A stretch of DNA of 64,000 nt from Cryptomeria japonica (lineage: Eukaryota; Streptophyta; Pinopsida; Cupressales; Cupressaceae): NCBI RefSeq assembly GCF_030272615.1, contig NC_081413.1, forward strand, positions 24,680,501-24,744,500, read 5' to 3'. Below are positions 1 through 10,500 of this stretch, piece after piece. Position 1 is the stretch's first letter; the number at the start of each line of letters is the position of its first letter. The translations under genes were made by a program, and so were the position numbers. The notes under the pieces are model-generated. The model did no database searches and was not told the origin of the DNA. It worked only from the letters and a program-made list of their open reading frames with translations.

Positions 1-2
1 AA

Positions 3-473
3 CTATACAAAGATACCTACAAAACTAATATTTTGATAGAGAACATAGATTCGGAGATCAGCAAAGCTCAAGAAGAAATTAACAATATTGCTGACAATTT
101 AATAGGATCATCTGATTCATTTTTGGAAATTGAAAAGAACATTACAAATCTTGAAGAGAAAATAGAGAAGTTAGAAAAAGACAAAGAGAAGATAAAGGAT
201 AAGGCAAAGGACTTAAAATACAAACTAGGCCCTAACCTAGATTACCTCATTTCTTTGAGAAAAGAAATTTCTGAGGCTTTGCTTCTCGGACTTAAGACAC
301 GGGAAGAGAAAATGCACATACTAACCGGTACAGTTTAGAGAACAGAAGCGGCATTACAGGATATTAAAAGATTCAGTGACAATCAGAACTTGGTATTGGC
401 AGATCTTTTCCAGATTGTAACCCCCCGCTTACAAGGATATAGGCAGGAATCGCACTCCACTGACAATGAATGA
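3..473 (+). pseudogene. C-terminal end of ORF-X (left copy), coiled-coil protein of a non-autonomous copia element
   Basis: The last ~157 codons of the same reading frame that ends at 11041. The product is strongly charged, with a heptad-like stretch (EKIEKLEKDKEKIKDKAKDL) at about 167-226 that predicts a coiled coil, and it terminates at TGA 471-473 after STDNE. One in-frame TAG remains at 336-338. Three glutamine codons (CAG at 357, 411 and 444) are intact here and are TAG in the right copy, so this copy is less decayed. The function is unknown. The part upstream of base 1 lies outside the window. Confidence 0.75.
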
Positions 474-676
474 CAACCTTTGTCATTGATGTCAAAGGGG
501 GAGTAGTGGAAATGAGAAAAATGATCAGAACAAAGACATCATCACCTCAGGGGAAGCATACATTTTTGACAACACAGTTTTGGTAAGATGTTTTGGCAGA
601 TTCTTTTTGGACAACATTTTTGGACACTTTTTGGATTTTTCTCATGAGTGTTCCCATCAATGCAAAAGGGGGAGAT
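474..676 (+). promoter_or_regulatory. 3' untranslated internal region with three polypurine tracts (left copy)
   Basis: Between the ORF-X stop and the LTR there are three G-rich purine runs: AAAGGGGGAG at 494-503, CAGGGGAAG at 547-555, and AAAAGGGGGAGA at 664-675 directly abutting the LTR. The last is the expected plus-strand priming site. Repeated purine tracts upstream of the 3' LTR are known from the Sirevirus branch of Ty1/copia. Confidence 0.7.
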
Positions 677-1433
677 TGTTGGCAAATGCACACTCCAATA
701 AGAAATTGTAGGTGATTGAAGGTATTGTCATTGATGGCAACCTTGCAATCCTGGCAGGCACCGGCACTGGCAGACTCAACACTGGCACACAGATCACCGA
801 CACCATGGCCAATATGAATTTTGTTTAAATGTATTTTGTATTTAATTGTAAAACCTTTTGTAAGCCGACTTGGCGGATTGTAATATGACTCATATATGTA
901 TGAGATCATTGTAGATCATTTAGGGAGTGATAGATGGAAGGATTAATGCAGACCTAATATGTGAATTGTAAGGAAGATATTGGATAAGGGTTTATGTATG
1001 TAGCAAAGCCTAAACCAGTACTGAATCTTGCATAGTAGATGCTAATCTGAAGCAATACAAGACATTGGATTTGTATAGTCCATTTTTGTAAGTCAATGAG
1101 ACTTCTTTTGTAACTGAGCAGTGAGCTCTAGGCACTTGGCCTTCCTGCATGTGCAGGCTCCTATTGTAAATAGTAATATTCCCTTATTGGCTAGTAAGTG
1201 AATATTATGGGTCACAAATCCCACCGAGGTTTTTCCCACATCGGGTTTCCTCATTAAAAATACTGTGTTATGGTGTGTCTCTTATGTTGTGGTTATTGCT
1301 CTTATTTACTGCATTAATTTTGGTTTACCAGAGCATAGTTTTGATATGCTTTTCATGTTATAATTCAAATAAATTCTTATACCGGTTAGATACTCATTCC
1401 CCCCTGCTCTCAGTATCTTTAGGAATCCTAACA
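677..1433 (+). repeat. LTR of the pol-less copia element (left copy, 3' LTR)
   Basis: A 757-bp LTR starting TGTTGGCAAATG and ending AATCCTAACA, with the TG...CA ends of a copia LTR. It is preceded by a purine tract and followed by the LINE RNase H coding sequence. It aligns throughout with the LTRs at 5315-6100 and 11232-11997. It contains the block around GAGCTCTAGGCACTTGGCC and GGTTTTTCCC that also occurs in the unrelated copia C LTRs. Hydrophobic frames within it are not genes. Confidence 0.9.
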
Positions 1434-1582
1434 ACATTGTTGCTGACTATTTTGTCAATGAAGGAGTAAGGCTCTATGGATGGTGGTCGTGGAAATCCTA
1501 CAAGGATCTGGAAGTGGGGGTGAAATCCTTAATTAGATATGATGTTATTCATGGAAAAGTTGCCATTTTGAAAATTGATTAA
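1434..1582 (+). pseudogene. LINE ORF2 RNase H domain, C-terminal end (left copy)
   Basis: Reading onward from the LTR gives IVADYFVNEGVRLYGWW and then a stop at 1580-1582. This is the terminal helix of the plant LINE-type RNase H, where a REAN..AD.LAN.G pattern is usual. In the right copy the same sequence completes the domain begun at 4966-5314, showing that the copia element split this gene before the segmental duplication. Confidence 0.7.
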
Positions 1583-3074
1583 GAGGATTAGTGCAAGGTA
1601 CTTTTTCATTCAATACTTCGTCGGCACCATTATTATCCCTTCTATCCATGTGAAATGGCATGTATTGTGGGTTCCTAGGCTTTGCGATAAATTTATTACC
1701 AGGATTATCTACTATGCAAGTGAGAAGAAAGAAACCTGTGAACAAATGGGGTGGAATAGGAAAAGGGTGGAGCCGAAAAGTTGTGAAAAGCACAAGAAGA
1801 ATCAGAAGGTGTGGAATCAAATTGTCAAAGGCAAGCTAAAACCTTTCCTAGAAAATCTTCATGGCACTAACCTCGACATTGTCAAGTATTTCATCAAAAA
1901 ATGGAAGGAGGAAGGCATTATTCTGTCTAGAAGAAATGTGATTATCAATGAAGGTCTGATTGGAGAATTTTTGCGCCTCTCTACTAAAGGTATGAAATTA
2001 TTTCATGACAGGAAGATATCTGATGAAGCAGCCATGAATTTCCCTAAATCAGAGGAGGAGACGGAAGCGTTGGTAAAGGTTTCAAACAAGTACTTTGAGG
2101 CCAACACCATAAAAAATATCTAGAGGGAGGTTCTAAGGGTGGTGATGGAATATATAACTATCGACGAGAGATTTACAAGGGCACATGGCTACCACTTAGT
2201 CCTTCTCAACCACTTCAGGTACAAGGTCAGGGTTTCTTTCCCCAATAATCTATTATGTTCTCTTAAACACTATATTCTGGAACACCATAAAAGTCCTAGG
2301 AGTGCCCCTGTTTTGCATGTCGGCCTTATCCAGTTCATTCATGAGCACTTTGCTAGTCTGCCTGCTCTGTCCAATACCATTTTGCCTCCAGACTCTGATG
2401 GGTATGACACTTAAACTAGTATGTCTAAGGGAAATTTTGATGGGGATTCAGACAAGGAAGAGGAAATTTCTCCTCCCCCTAAAAAGACACCTAAAAAGTT
2501 CCCTTTGAGCAAGCCTTTGGGTAAACCAGAAACCTCTATGAAAACCCTCTCCATGGCTAAAAAGAAAATGAAAGCCTCTTCGAAGAAAAAATTGGTGTCT
2601 TACTATAAGGATTTATGGGGTGACCCTTCTAATATTTGTTATTCCCCTAAAGATTCCCTTTCCTCCCACCCTGCTACTGATAGAGAGAACATGCCTGATT
2701 TCCAAAAGACCTCAAATTGGATGAACATTACTTTAAGTTGGACAAGGAATGTCCCGATGATGTGTTGGCTATTGCAAGGAATAGTGCAGTGGACCTTTTT
2801 TAGGGTTTTTAAATGGGCCTTTCATGAAATAAAAGACTTTAACCTAAAGAACAGGGCAACTGCTAATAAACTGGAGGAGTTGGTTGATAAAGAGCCGCCC
2901 CAGAAGACCATAGGGGCAATCTGGATAGAGGAGTAAAAGTGATCCATGGCAGAGTGTCTACAAAGAATAGTGGAACTTATTGATAAAATAGAAAAAGAAA
3001 ATGAGAAGAAAACCTTGCAGCTTGAGGAGGAAGTTAGGAGTAAGAAGTGTTTATCAAGTAGAAAACTCTTATAA
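1575..3074 (+). pseudogene. ORF-Y (left copy): unclassified retroelement-associated protein with GLS-x-x-G and YH..LNHFR motifs and a C-terminal coiled coil
   Basis: About 500 codons stay in one frame, interrupted by stops at 2121 (TAG), 2412 (TAA), 2934 (TAA) and 2940 (TGA). Visible parts in order are: a basic N-terminal region (WNRKRV, KHKKNQK); a helical segment (LENLHGTNLDIVKYFIKKW); IINEGLIGEFLRLSTKGMK, resembling the entry motif of plant mobile-domain proteins; YITIDERF followed by YHLVLLNHFRYKVRVSFP; a Lys/Pro/Ser-rich linker; and a coiled coil (IVELIDKIEKENEKKTLQLE). It follows the LINE RNase H with a few bases of overlap and precedes LINE ORF1. I cannot name the family. The start is not certain because no clear initiator is visible. 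It may be an extra ORF carried by a retroelement. Confidence 0.55.
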
Positions 3075-4465
3075 CAACTTCTCCCTCACCCTCTTATTCC
3101 CAAAATACAAACATTTGTCTCCCACCCTCGAAGATTGGTAGCAAGAGATCCCCTTGGAAATGACTCTCCTTAAAATGGTTCTCCCATATACAAACTAATT
3201 GTGGATGTTTCAAACATGGAACCGTCTCCCATACCAAAAAAACATAATCTATCGGCTCATTGGCTAATGCTTCTATTAACTTTTCACTTAAAAACCAATT
3301 TGTTAATTTTCTTCATAAACAATTAAGGGGATCCTCTAATGAACCTGCTAAATGCCCTTCCCTATGCCTCTATTTTCGAGCTAGTTTTAGGTAACGAGGT
3401 ATTGTAATGCATTTAATATTTTGAAAAATGGGCACTTATTGACACATTTAGCTATCTGTGGCCATCTATTCTAGTGATGCAATCATGTATCCCTAAACAC
3501 TAAAATTCGCTCATGTTTGGTGAATTGGATATTTCCCTTGTGCTTGTGGTTTTTTTTTTATGATTTCATATGGCTCCACAAATGATAGGGATGTTGCTCT
3601 ATTGCTAGGTGTTTGGAAATGGGTTTCTCATGCTCTATCTCTCCACCCCTAGAGTCCCTCCTTGTATCCCCTTGTGGACCTTATTGAGTTTTCCCCCACA
3701 TGGGTTAGGCTCCCCTACCTTCCTCTCCACTTTTGGTGCATTGCTACTTATGAATCCATTGGCAGCAAACTGGACTACTTCATCAAAGTTAACCCGAATA
3801 CCACTCTCTTCTCCTATACCTCTTTTGTAAGAATTTAAGTGGATTTGGATATCTATTAACCACTTCATATTGAGTTTTCTCTTAAAATTGTTGAATTACA
3901 GTGGAGACAGATGCTAGATTATGAAGGGATATCATTCAAGTGTAGATGCTACTTTGCAACTAGACACTTGGCCTCTTCCTATCCTCATGATTCTCGGATT
4001 TATTCCTCTCCTACTTTGTGGAAATGAATTGAATTATTTCATCTCATGGTCTTCTCTGTGTATTCCGACTCATCTTCAAACTCTGTTGCAGCTTCAACAA
4101 CTCATTTTCTATGACTCTCCTTTCTTTGGTGGCTCACATTGGCTTTCTCCCTTGGGCCCCCTTCTCTTGTTATTCCCTCCTTGCATGTTGCTAATGTTGT
4201 TTTGGTGCCTTCAAATGTAATTTTGAGTATTGGACATCCCTTCAATGGTCCTTGATTCCTTTTCTCCAAACTAACAAGTTCCCCTTTTGGGTAAGATGAC
4301 TCATTTATCAGATTCGTCTATATCTTCTATAAGATCTACTAGCATTGCTCCCTTTGGTTCTCTAGAAAATGATTCTTCTTGAACTATAGTACACTGAAAG
4401 AAAAATTGTCATTCTGTTGTAAACCAAAAATCTCATATTTTCATGTTGGGGCTACTTTCCAGTTG
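3075..4465 (+). pseudogene. LINE ORF1 with DUF4283-type domain and degraded zinc knuckle
   Basis: Translation across several frames gives the recognisable order of a plant LINE ORF1. It starts with a Pro/Ser-rich N terminus, then NQFVNFLHKQLRGSS, YGSTNDRDVALLLGVW, TWVRLPYLPLHFW, ATYESIGSKL, a segment like the basic strand pair before the knuckle, and LDYEGISFKCRCYFATRHLA. The last corresponds to LDYE.IPF.CR.C...GHL of intact copies. A Ser/Thr/Leu-rich tail follows up to the assembly gap. ORF1 proteins of this type bind RNA in the LINE ribonucleoprotein. Stops and frameshifts show it is dead. The homologous right copy breaks off at 14097 inside this domain. Confidence 0.7.
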
Positions 4466-4965
4466 NNNNNNNNNNNNNNNNNNNNNNNNNNNNNNNNNNN
4501 NNNNNNNNNNNNNNNNNNNNNNNNNNNNNNNNNNNNNNNNNNNNNNNNNNNNNNNNNNNNNNNNNNNNNNNNNNNNNNNNNNNNNNNNNNNNNNNNNNNN
4601 NNNNNNNNNNNNNNNNNNNNNNNNNNNNNNNNNNNNNNNNNNNNNNNNNNNNNNNNNNNNNNNNNNNNNNNNNNNNNNNNNNNNNNNNNNNNNNNNNNNN
4701 NNNNNNNNNNNNNNNNNNNNNNNNNNNNNNNNNNNNNNNNNNNNNNNNNNNNNNNNNNNNNNNNNNNNNNNNNNNNNNNNNNNNNNNNNNNNNNNNNNNN
4801 NNNNNNNNNNNNNNNNNNNNNNNNNNNNNNNNNNNNNNNNNNNNNNNNNNNNNNNNNNNNNNNNNNNNNNNNNNNNNNNNNNNNNNNNNNNNNNNNNNNN
4901 NNNNNNNNNNNNNNNNNNNNNNNNNNNNNNNNNNNNNNNNNNNNNNNNNNNNNNNNNNNNNNNNN
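4466..4965. other. Assembly gap of exactly 500 N
   Basis: Five hundred consecutive N. The round size suggests a placeholder and not a measured length. The LINE ORF1 tail lies to the left and the ORF2 RNase H to the right, so the endonuclease and reverse transcriptase of the LINE, normally about 3 kb, would fall here or have been deleted. Reading frames running through the N block are artefacts. Confidence 0.98.
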
Positions 4966-5314
4966 GGAAAAAAGCTAATTTTGATGGGTTGGCCAAGGGT
5001 AACCCGGGCCATCTGGGAGTGGGGGGGTGTTAAGAGATCACTATGGTAACTTTATTTCAATGATGGAACTCCCCTTGGGCTCTCAATCAAATCACTTAGC
5101 CGAAGCCATAGTAGCTTTCCATGTCATTGACCTTGGTATAAAATTGAATATTTAAAATCTATGGATTGAGGGAGAGTCAAAAAATATTATTGAATGCCAT
5201 TTAGGTAAGTCCTCCCCCTCATGGACCATCAAAAATTGGATAGATGAAGCCAAATCCCTCATTGGTAACTTTGAGAATGTAATAATCTCACATGTGTTTA
5301 GAGAAGCAAACGTG
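4966..5314 (+). pseudogene. LINE ORF2 RNase H domain, N-terminal part, split by the copia insertion
   Basis: The product begins KANFDGLAKGNPGHLGVGG, the first strand of plant LINE RNase H with its catalytic Asp in NFDG. It continues ISMMELPLGSQSNHLAEAIV (AE = second acidic position), then LWIEGESKNIIE (GES where GDS is usual), and ends ISHVFREAN at the LTR. The domain resumes at 11998 with IVADYFVNEG. RNase H would remove RNA from the LINE cDNA hybrid. An internal stop and the insertion inactivate it. Confidence 0.75.
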
Positions 5315-6100
5315 TGTTGGAAAATGCACACTCCAATGAGAAATTGTAGGTGATTGAAGGTATTGTCATTGATGGCAACCTTGCAATCCTATGATACGGG
5401 CAGGCACCGGCATCGACAGACTCAACATCGGCAAACAGATCACTAGTACCAAAAAGATTGATCACCGACACCATGGCCGACATGAATTTTGTTTAAATGT
5501 ATTTTGTATTTAATTGTAAAATCTTTTGTAAGATGACTTGGCGGATTGTAATATGACTCATATATGTATGAGATCATTGTAGATCATTTAGGGAGTGATA
5601 GATGGAAGGATTAATGCAGACCTAATATGTGAATTGTAAGGTAGATATTGGATAAGGGTTTATGTATGTAGCAGAGCTTAAACCGGTACTAAATCTAGCA
5701 TAGTAGATGTTGATCTGAAATAGTACAAGACATTGGATTTGTATAATCCATTTGTGTAAGTCAGTGAGACTTCTTTTGTAACTGAGCAATGAGCTCTAGG
5801 CACTTGGCCTTCCTACATGTGCAAGCCCCCATTGCAAACAGTAATATTCCCTTGTTCGCCAGTAAGCAAATATTATGGGTCACAAAGCCCACCGAGGTTT
5901 TTCCCACACTGGGTTTCCTCGTTAAAAATACCGTGTTATGGTGTGTCTCTTATGTTGTGTTTATTGCTCTTATTTACTGCATTAATTTTGGTTTACCAGT
6001 ACACAATTTTGATATGATTTTCATGTTATAATTCAGATAAATTCTTATACTGGTCAGATACTGATTCATCCCCCTCTTAGTATCTTTGGGAATCCTAACA
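5315..6100 (+). repeat. 5' LTR of the pol-less copia element
   Basis: Starts TGTTGGAAAATGCACACTCC and ends AATCCTAACA, immediately followed by a primer-binding site. It aligns with 677-1433 and 11232-11997 but has small extra segments near 5390-5470. The GAGCTCTAGGCACTTGGCC block lies near 5791 and GGTTTTTCCC near 5895. Confidence 0.92.
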
Positions 6101-6118
6101 ATTGGTATCATAGCTTGG
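6101..6118 (+). promoter_or_regulatory. Primer-binding site (initiator tRNA-Met type)
   Basis: ATTGGTATCATAGCTTGG directly after the LTR. The usual plant site is TGGTATCAGAGC; one base (T for G) is changed. It would prime minus-strand DNA synthesis. Confidence 0.85.
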
Positions 6119-6171
6119 TCCTCTATTTTTAAAAGCCTAACAGCTTCAGGAAGACCTTGACACTGGTAGAG

Positions 6172-7234
6172 ATGGAAAACTTGATAAAGCAATTGGAAAC
6201 AGCTCTTTCAGACTATGATGCAGAAAAAGTGAAGAATATTGAACTTGAAGATGATGTAAAGGCTGCACAGGATATTATTCGAGGACTTCAAGAAAATTTC
6301 ACTATAGCAAGGAATAAGAGATGAGAACTTTGTGAAAAGATGCAGAATGATGAAGATGAAAAATAAACTCTTAATGATCTAGTAAACAAACTGAGACAAG
6401 AGAACAGTACAATGAAGAATGAGATGCAAGATATGACTATGAGATTTGTAAAGAAACTAAAAATTAGAAGAAGAATGAAGAGGACTTGGTTAGAAGACTG
6501 AATGATGCTGGAAATGAAAACACAAGACTTAGTCATGAAAACGATATGTTAAAGATAGATTTGATAGATACACAAAATGATAGAACTGAACTCATGAGAC
6601 AAAAAGGAATCTTGGAGAGTGAACTGGCTGCTGCAAATCAACACAAAGAAAAATTCAAGAAAAGTTCAGAAGAACTTGATGACATGCTGAAGAATCGGAA
6701 ACCAAATGGTGATGCTAATGGCTTTGGTTTTGAAGTTGGTTAAAGCTCCAATATTGCAAACAATCATGATCATTGCAAACCAATAAGACAACCTAATTCT
6801 TACAAATTTAATGGGAAATGCTTTAACTATAACAAGTATGGTCATAGAGAAAATCAATGTAGATCTACAAATTATCAGAACACTAATACACCCACCGGTC
6901 AATGTTCTAAATGCAACAAAGTTGGTCACAATTTAGAATGAATGTAAGATGTTATGTTTGTGGAAGATTTGGACATCTATCTAATCAATGCAGAACACAA
7001 ACCAGCATAGGATATGGGAAAGCTATTCAGAAAAACAATGTGACTTGTTATGCTTGTAACAAACTTGGATATATTGCAAAATTTTGTAGAAGCAAGACAT
7101 CACCGACAAATAACAAAGGACCCAGCTTGAAAGGTAAAGAAAAAGTTGAAGAGGTAAAGAAAGAATTCTCAAAACAATGGATCAGAAAGTCAGATCAGAA
7201 TGTTGATGGGAATACTCCTCCATCGACAGAATAG
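6172..7234 (+). pseudogene. Coiled-coil gag-like ORF with up to four zinc knuckles
   Basis: Starts MENLIKQLETALSDYDAEKV shortly after the PBS and is rich in Glu, Lys and Asn with heptad-like repeats across several frames (stops at 6322 and in 6354-6490, further frameshifts). The usual copia gag N terminus (LDGTNYGIW type) is absent, so the coiled coil replaces it. Near the C terminus are four knuckle-like motifs: CFNYNKYGHRENQC (second Cys replaced by Tyr), CSKCNKVGHNLE followed by a frameshift at the last Cys, intact CYVCGRFGHLSNQC, and CYACNKLGYIAKFC (His replaced by Tyr). A lysine-rich tail follows. Knuckles bind genomic RNA in the particle. Only one of the four fits CX2CX4HX4C here. Confidence 0.65.
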
Positions 7235-7576
7235 AGTAACACTCCACCAGTAGGAGACTGTTCATCTAACTGAAGGAAAATCCTTTGGGGGTTTAGCATC
7301 AAATTCAAAAACATGCTATTATACCCTTAGTTGATGGTGAGAAGTTGAATTACTTCTTTACTGACAGATGAGTTAAGTTGTGACTTAACTAATAAGCATC
7401 AAATGTGTTAGTTAGAGAAAATAACATTATAAAGTAAGTGTTTTGGCTCCTTTTTCATTCACTGAGCATTCAAATCTTTGAGAGCATGAAAAGTCCCATG
7501 CAAAGGCATCCTTAGCGAAAAGTGAAGCAGTTCATCCAAGCACTCATCCTTAAATCAGATTAAGGTATTTATAACT
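7235..7576 (+). other. Spacer between gag and ORF-X with a small perfect hairpin
   Basis: No coding sequence seen. It contains a perfect 8-bp inverted repeat with a 4-nt loop (AGTTAAGT at 7371-7378, ACTTAACT at 7383-7390). The 130 bp before the ORF-X ATG look like an untranslated leader. I see no protease-like or other gag-pol junction motif. Confidence 0.45.
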
Positions 7577-10500
7577 ATGGCTTCCTCATCCACTCTTGAA
7601 TTTATTGCAAACCCTACTGTGATTGAGGTTATCAAGCACCCTAGACCCATTTTCAAACTTGATCCCGAAATAGCGAAGAAAGATGATACCCTAGGTGCAT
7701 TTTCTCAAATTCCTAAAGGAGTAGTTTATGCAGAGGATCCTAGGATATACATACATTATCACATAGAGGAACTAGGAGATGAAGAAATGAAGAATGTGTA
7801 GAGGATTGTTTTATGTGATGAATCTGGAAATATCAAACCATAACATAAGATAGTGGAAACCCTAGGTTTTACTGAAATCCTTAGTATCCTGGATTTTCCC
7901 AAGGATGTTATAAGGATTGTGCTAAGTAGAGTTCATGGGGAGTTCTTTTGGTTGGATTCAATTCATAAGATCACAAAAGAAGTGGTTAAGGTAGTAACAG
8001 GATTACCTTCCACGGGTAGCAGGCCTGATAGAAATAAAAAGGTCTCTAATGACACAGTAATGGACCTAATCGGCGCAACATTTGACAAGAGATCACTTAG
8101 AGTCAATGATGTAAAGGACATAAATGTTAGATTTGTCACTATGATCCTTAGCTATAAAGCCACACATGCAAATAGGTTAAACTCAGTATCTAGCTTTTGT
8201 ATTAAAAGTGCTTATGACTTAGTAAACAACAATGCTAAGATTGACATCTGTGAATGGCTTAACGATGAATTGATAGACAATCTGAAGAAGATCAAAGGAG
8301 ACAAGAAAGGAAATTTTAGATTTGGAAATTTGCTTGTATGTTTGATGTTGCACATTACTAAAGAAGTACCTAGTACTGGTAGAAAAGACTTTGGCTTTGA
8401 TATACTAGTAGGAAAGCAACTATTGGATACATTAAACAACATGGGAGAAAACAGAGAGAAAAATATAAATGAACATTTTCAAGCACTGAAGGCTCAAATG
8501 AAGAAAAGAATTAGGCTGTCTCAAGCAATTGTAGATAAATATCAAAAAGAAATATGTTTTGTAATCAAGAACGATAAAATCTGGATGGAGGCAGTTGTCC
8601 CTATAACTATTTGGGTAACTGAAATGGGATATGAAACAGATGATAACATAATTGAAACTTATGCAAAAGCTCTCCTTGAAGCACCAAAGGAACCATATGA
8701 GAAATTCATTGGAAATGCAGAAACAATTGAGAGTGGTATTCGGTCACAAAAAAGAGTTAAGAAAGTTGAGCAAATAGTGAGGAAGGGAACTAGACAAGCT
8801 AAAGAAATTAAGGAGGATGTATTGAAGCAAACTAGTATTAAGGAAAGTGAGTTGGAAGGACTTCAACTAGAAACTCATCTTTTACCGATTGTAACTTCTT
8901 CTGAAAGTGATATACTGACTGTATTCAAAAGCGTAGAAAGGAAAAGAAAACCCTCACCGGTACCCTCACCCACACCAAGGAGAACAAGACAAAAGCAATA
9001 GGCAATGAGGCCTATAGTTAATAAGTTAACTCCAAAGAAGAAGAAGGTAAAACAAGACATTTCTCCACTAGACAAACTCTTAAGTAAAATAATAGAGGAT
9101 GGAAAGCTGAAAAACATTAGCAAACTATATAACACACTTTCCACTGATGACAGAGAAAGCATAGAAAATAGTGTAATCTTACATTTGGACATCTACAAGA
9201 AATTTTTGATGGAAATTGTTGATGAAATACCCATTGATCTCTAGAGAAGACTTGAAGCTAGAAGGGTAGCTATTGTTGAACAGGATAAGAAAATAAAAAT
9301 TGAGAAATTACTTGTAGTTCACCTAGTGAACTCACCTGAAGAGATTGATCGATTAATCAGTGAAGCCAACCAGACAATATTTTCAATTGGTCACCAACAT
9401 GTAGCACTTATGGCAGGAAGAATGAATGAAATTTCTGAAGAGAGTGAGGATCAATGGGACATATTCTCTATTGAAAATTAGAAACAGGAAGAACTTAAAA
9501 GACCTAAGACTATCAGAGTCTATCAAAAGGACAGGGATAAGGGGAAAGGTAAGGAAGGCGAAACTCCAAACCTAAATATAACTGATAACTTACCCCCACC
9601 TCTTTCTGATACTCCACCGATAGAAACCGTTGTCAATCAACCGGCTACAGAGAGTATGGAGACTCCTCAAGAGGATACAAATCCTGAGTCTGAAGTTTTG
9701 TACACTATGAATATAGACACCCAAGAGGTAAACATAATGGTGGACAAAGAGACCACTAAGGACAAGAAGAAAGATGCAGCTACTAAGCCACTGACTGCAT
9801 ATGTTGAGGTTGGAGTTAGTGAGACTGTAAGTAGAAGAACTGAAAAACCTACAGATACAGAGAAACCAATAGAGGACACCACTGAGAAACCATCTGAAGC
9901 ACCGGTAAATGAAACTGAAAAATAATCAAAGGTAAATATAGAGAAACCAGAAGTGCATATCGAGACTACATCTGAAAAATTGGCAGTAGAGAGCACAAAG
10001 AAACCCTCTGAGGCATAGGTTGAGAAACAGGAACAAAAATAGGCTGAGGTATAGGTTCAAACAAAGATAGCACCACCAGCAATAGCTAAAAAGCCTAAAC
10101 CTTTGCTAGTAGAAATGCAAACACAAACTAACCTACTAGAGGTCGAAACAAGCAAAGTTATTACTACAACGAATAGCATGGAAATTGTGAAAACAGTTGG
10201 GTAGACATCTGGTACTTCAATGACAGAGTTCAAACCAATGAACGTGACAGAGGTATTATTGGATTCTATTAAGAAGATTACTAAGTGTAATGCACAAGCC
10301 TATAAGGCTATTGATAACACAATTCCTATTCTTAAATTTATAGCACCCAAGTGTATTGTGGGAAGTAAAGATTCTTTAGGTCAACTAGACACATTGTCTA
10401 AATACATCATTGGTAGCATTTTTACAGTTGATCAGATAAATGAGGACACATTCAGAGAGAGAATGATTAAGGAAAAAGAAAAATTCTTTGAGTAAATAGT

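Larger units (their letters stand above)
1..3549 (+). repeat. Left copy of a ~10.55 kb tandem segmental duplication
   Basis: This stretch aligns collinearly with 10569-14097 through four different sequence classes: ORF-X 3' end, LTR, LINE RNase H end plus ORF-Y, and the start of LINE ORF1. The offset is about 10564 bp through the LTR and drops to 10548 after a 16-bp deletion in the right copy near 12830. Similarity stops abruptly after 3549 and 14097. Because a transposon end and its flank are shared together, this is duplicated genomic DNA and not two independent insertions. The left copy is cut by the window edge. Confidence 0.9.

Noticed and set aside
547-909. Minus-strand ORFs over the LTR 5' part (also 11212-11472 and 5298-5483)
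   Set aside because: They run antisense across the polypurine tract and LTR border and differ between copies.
1275-1469. Short hydrophobic ORFs recurring in the copia LTRs (also 5817-6017 and 11684-11926)
   Set aside because: Leu/Val-rich frames in T-rich LTR sequence, not conserved in frame among the three LTR copies.
4379-5033. Long open frames on both strands crossing 4466-4965
   Set aside because: They consist of N translated as X across the assembly gap.
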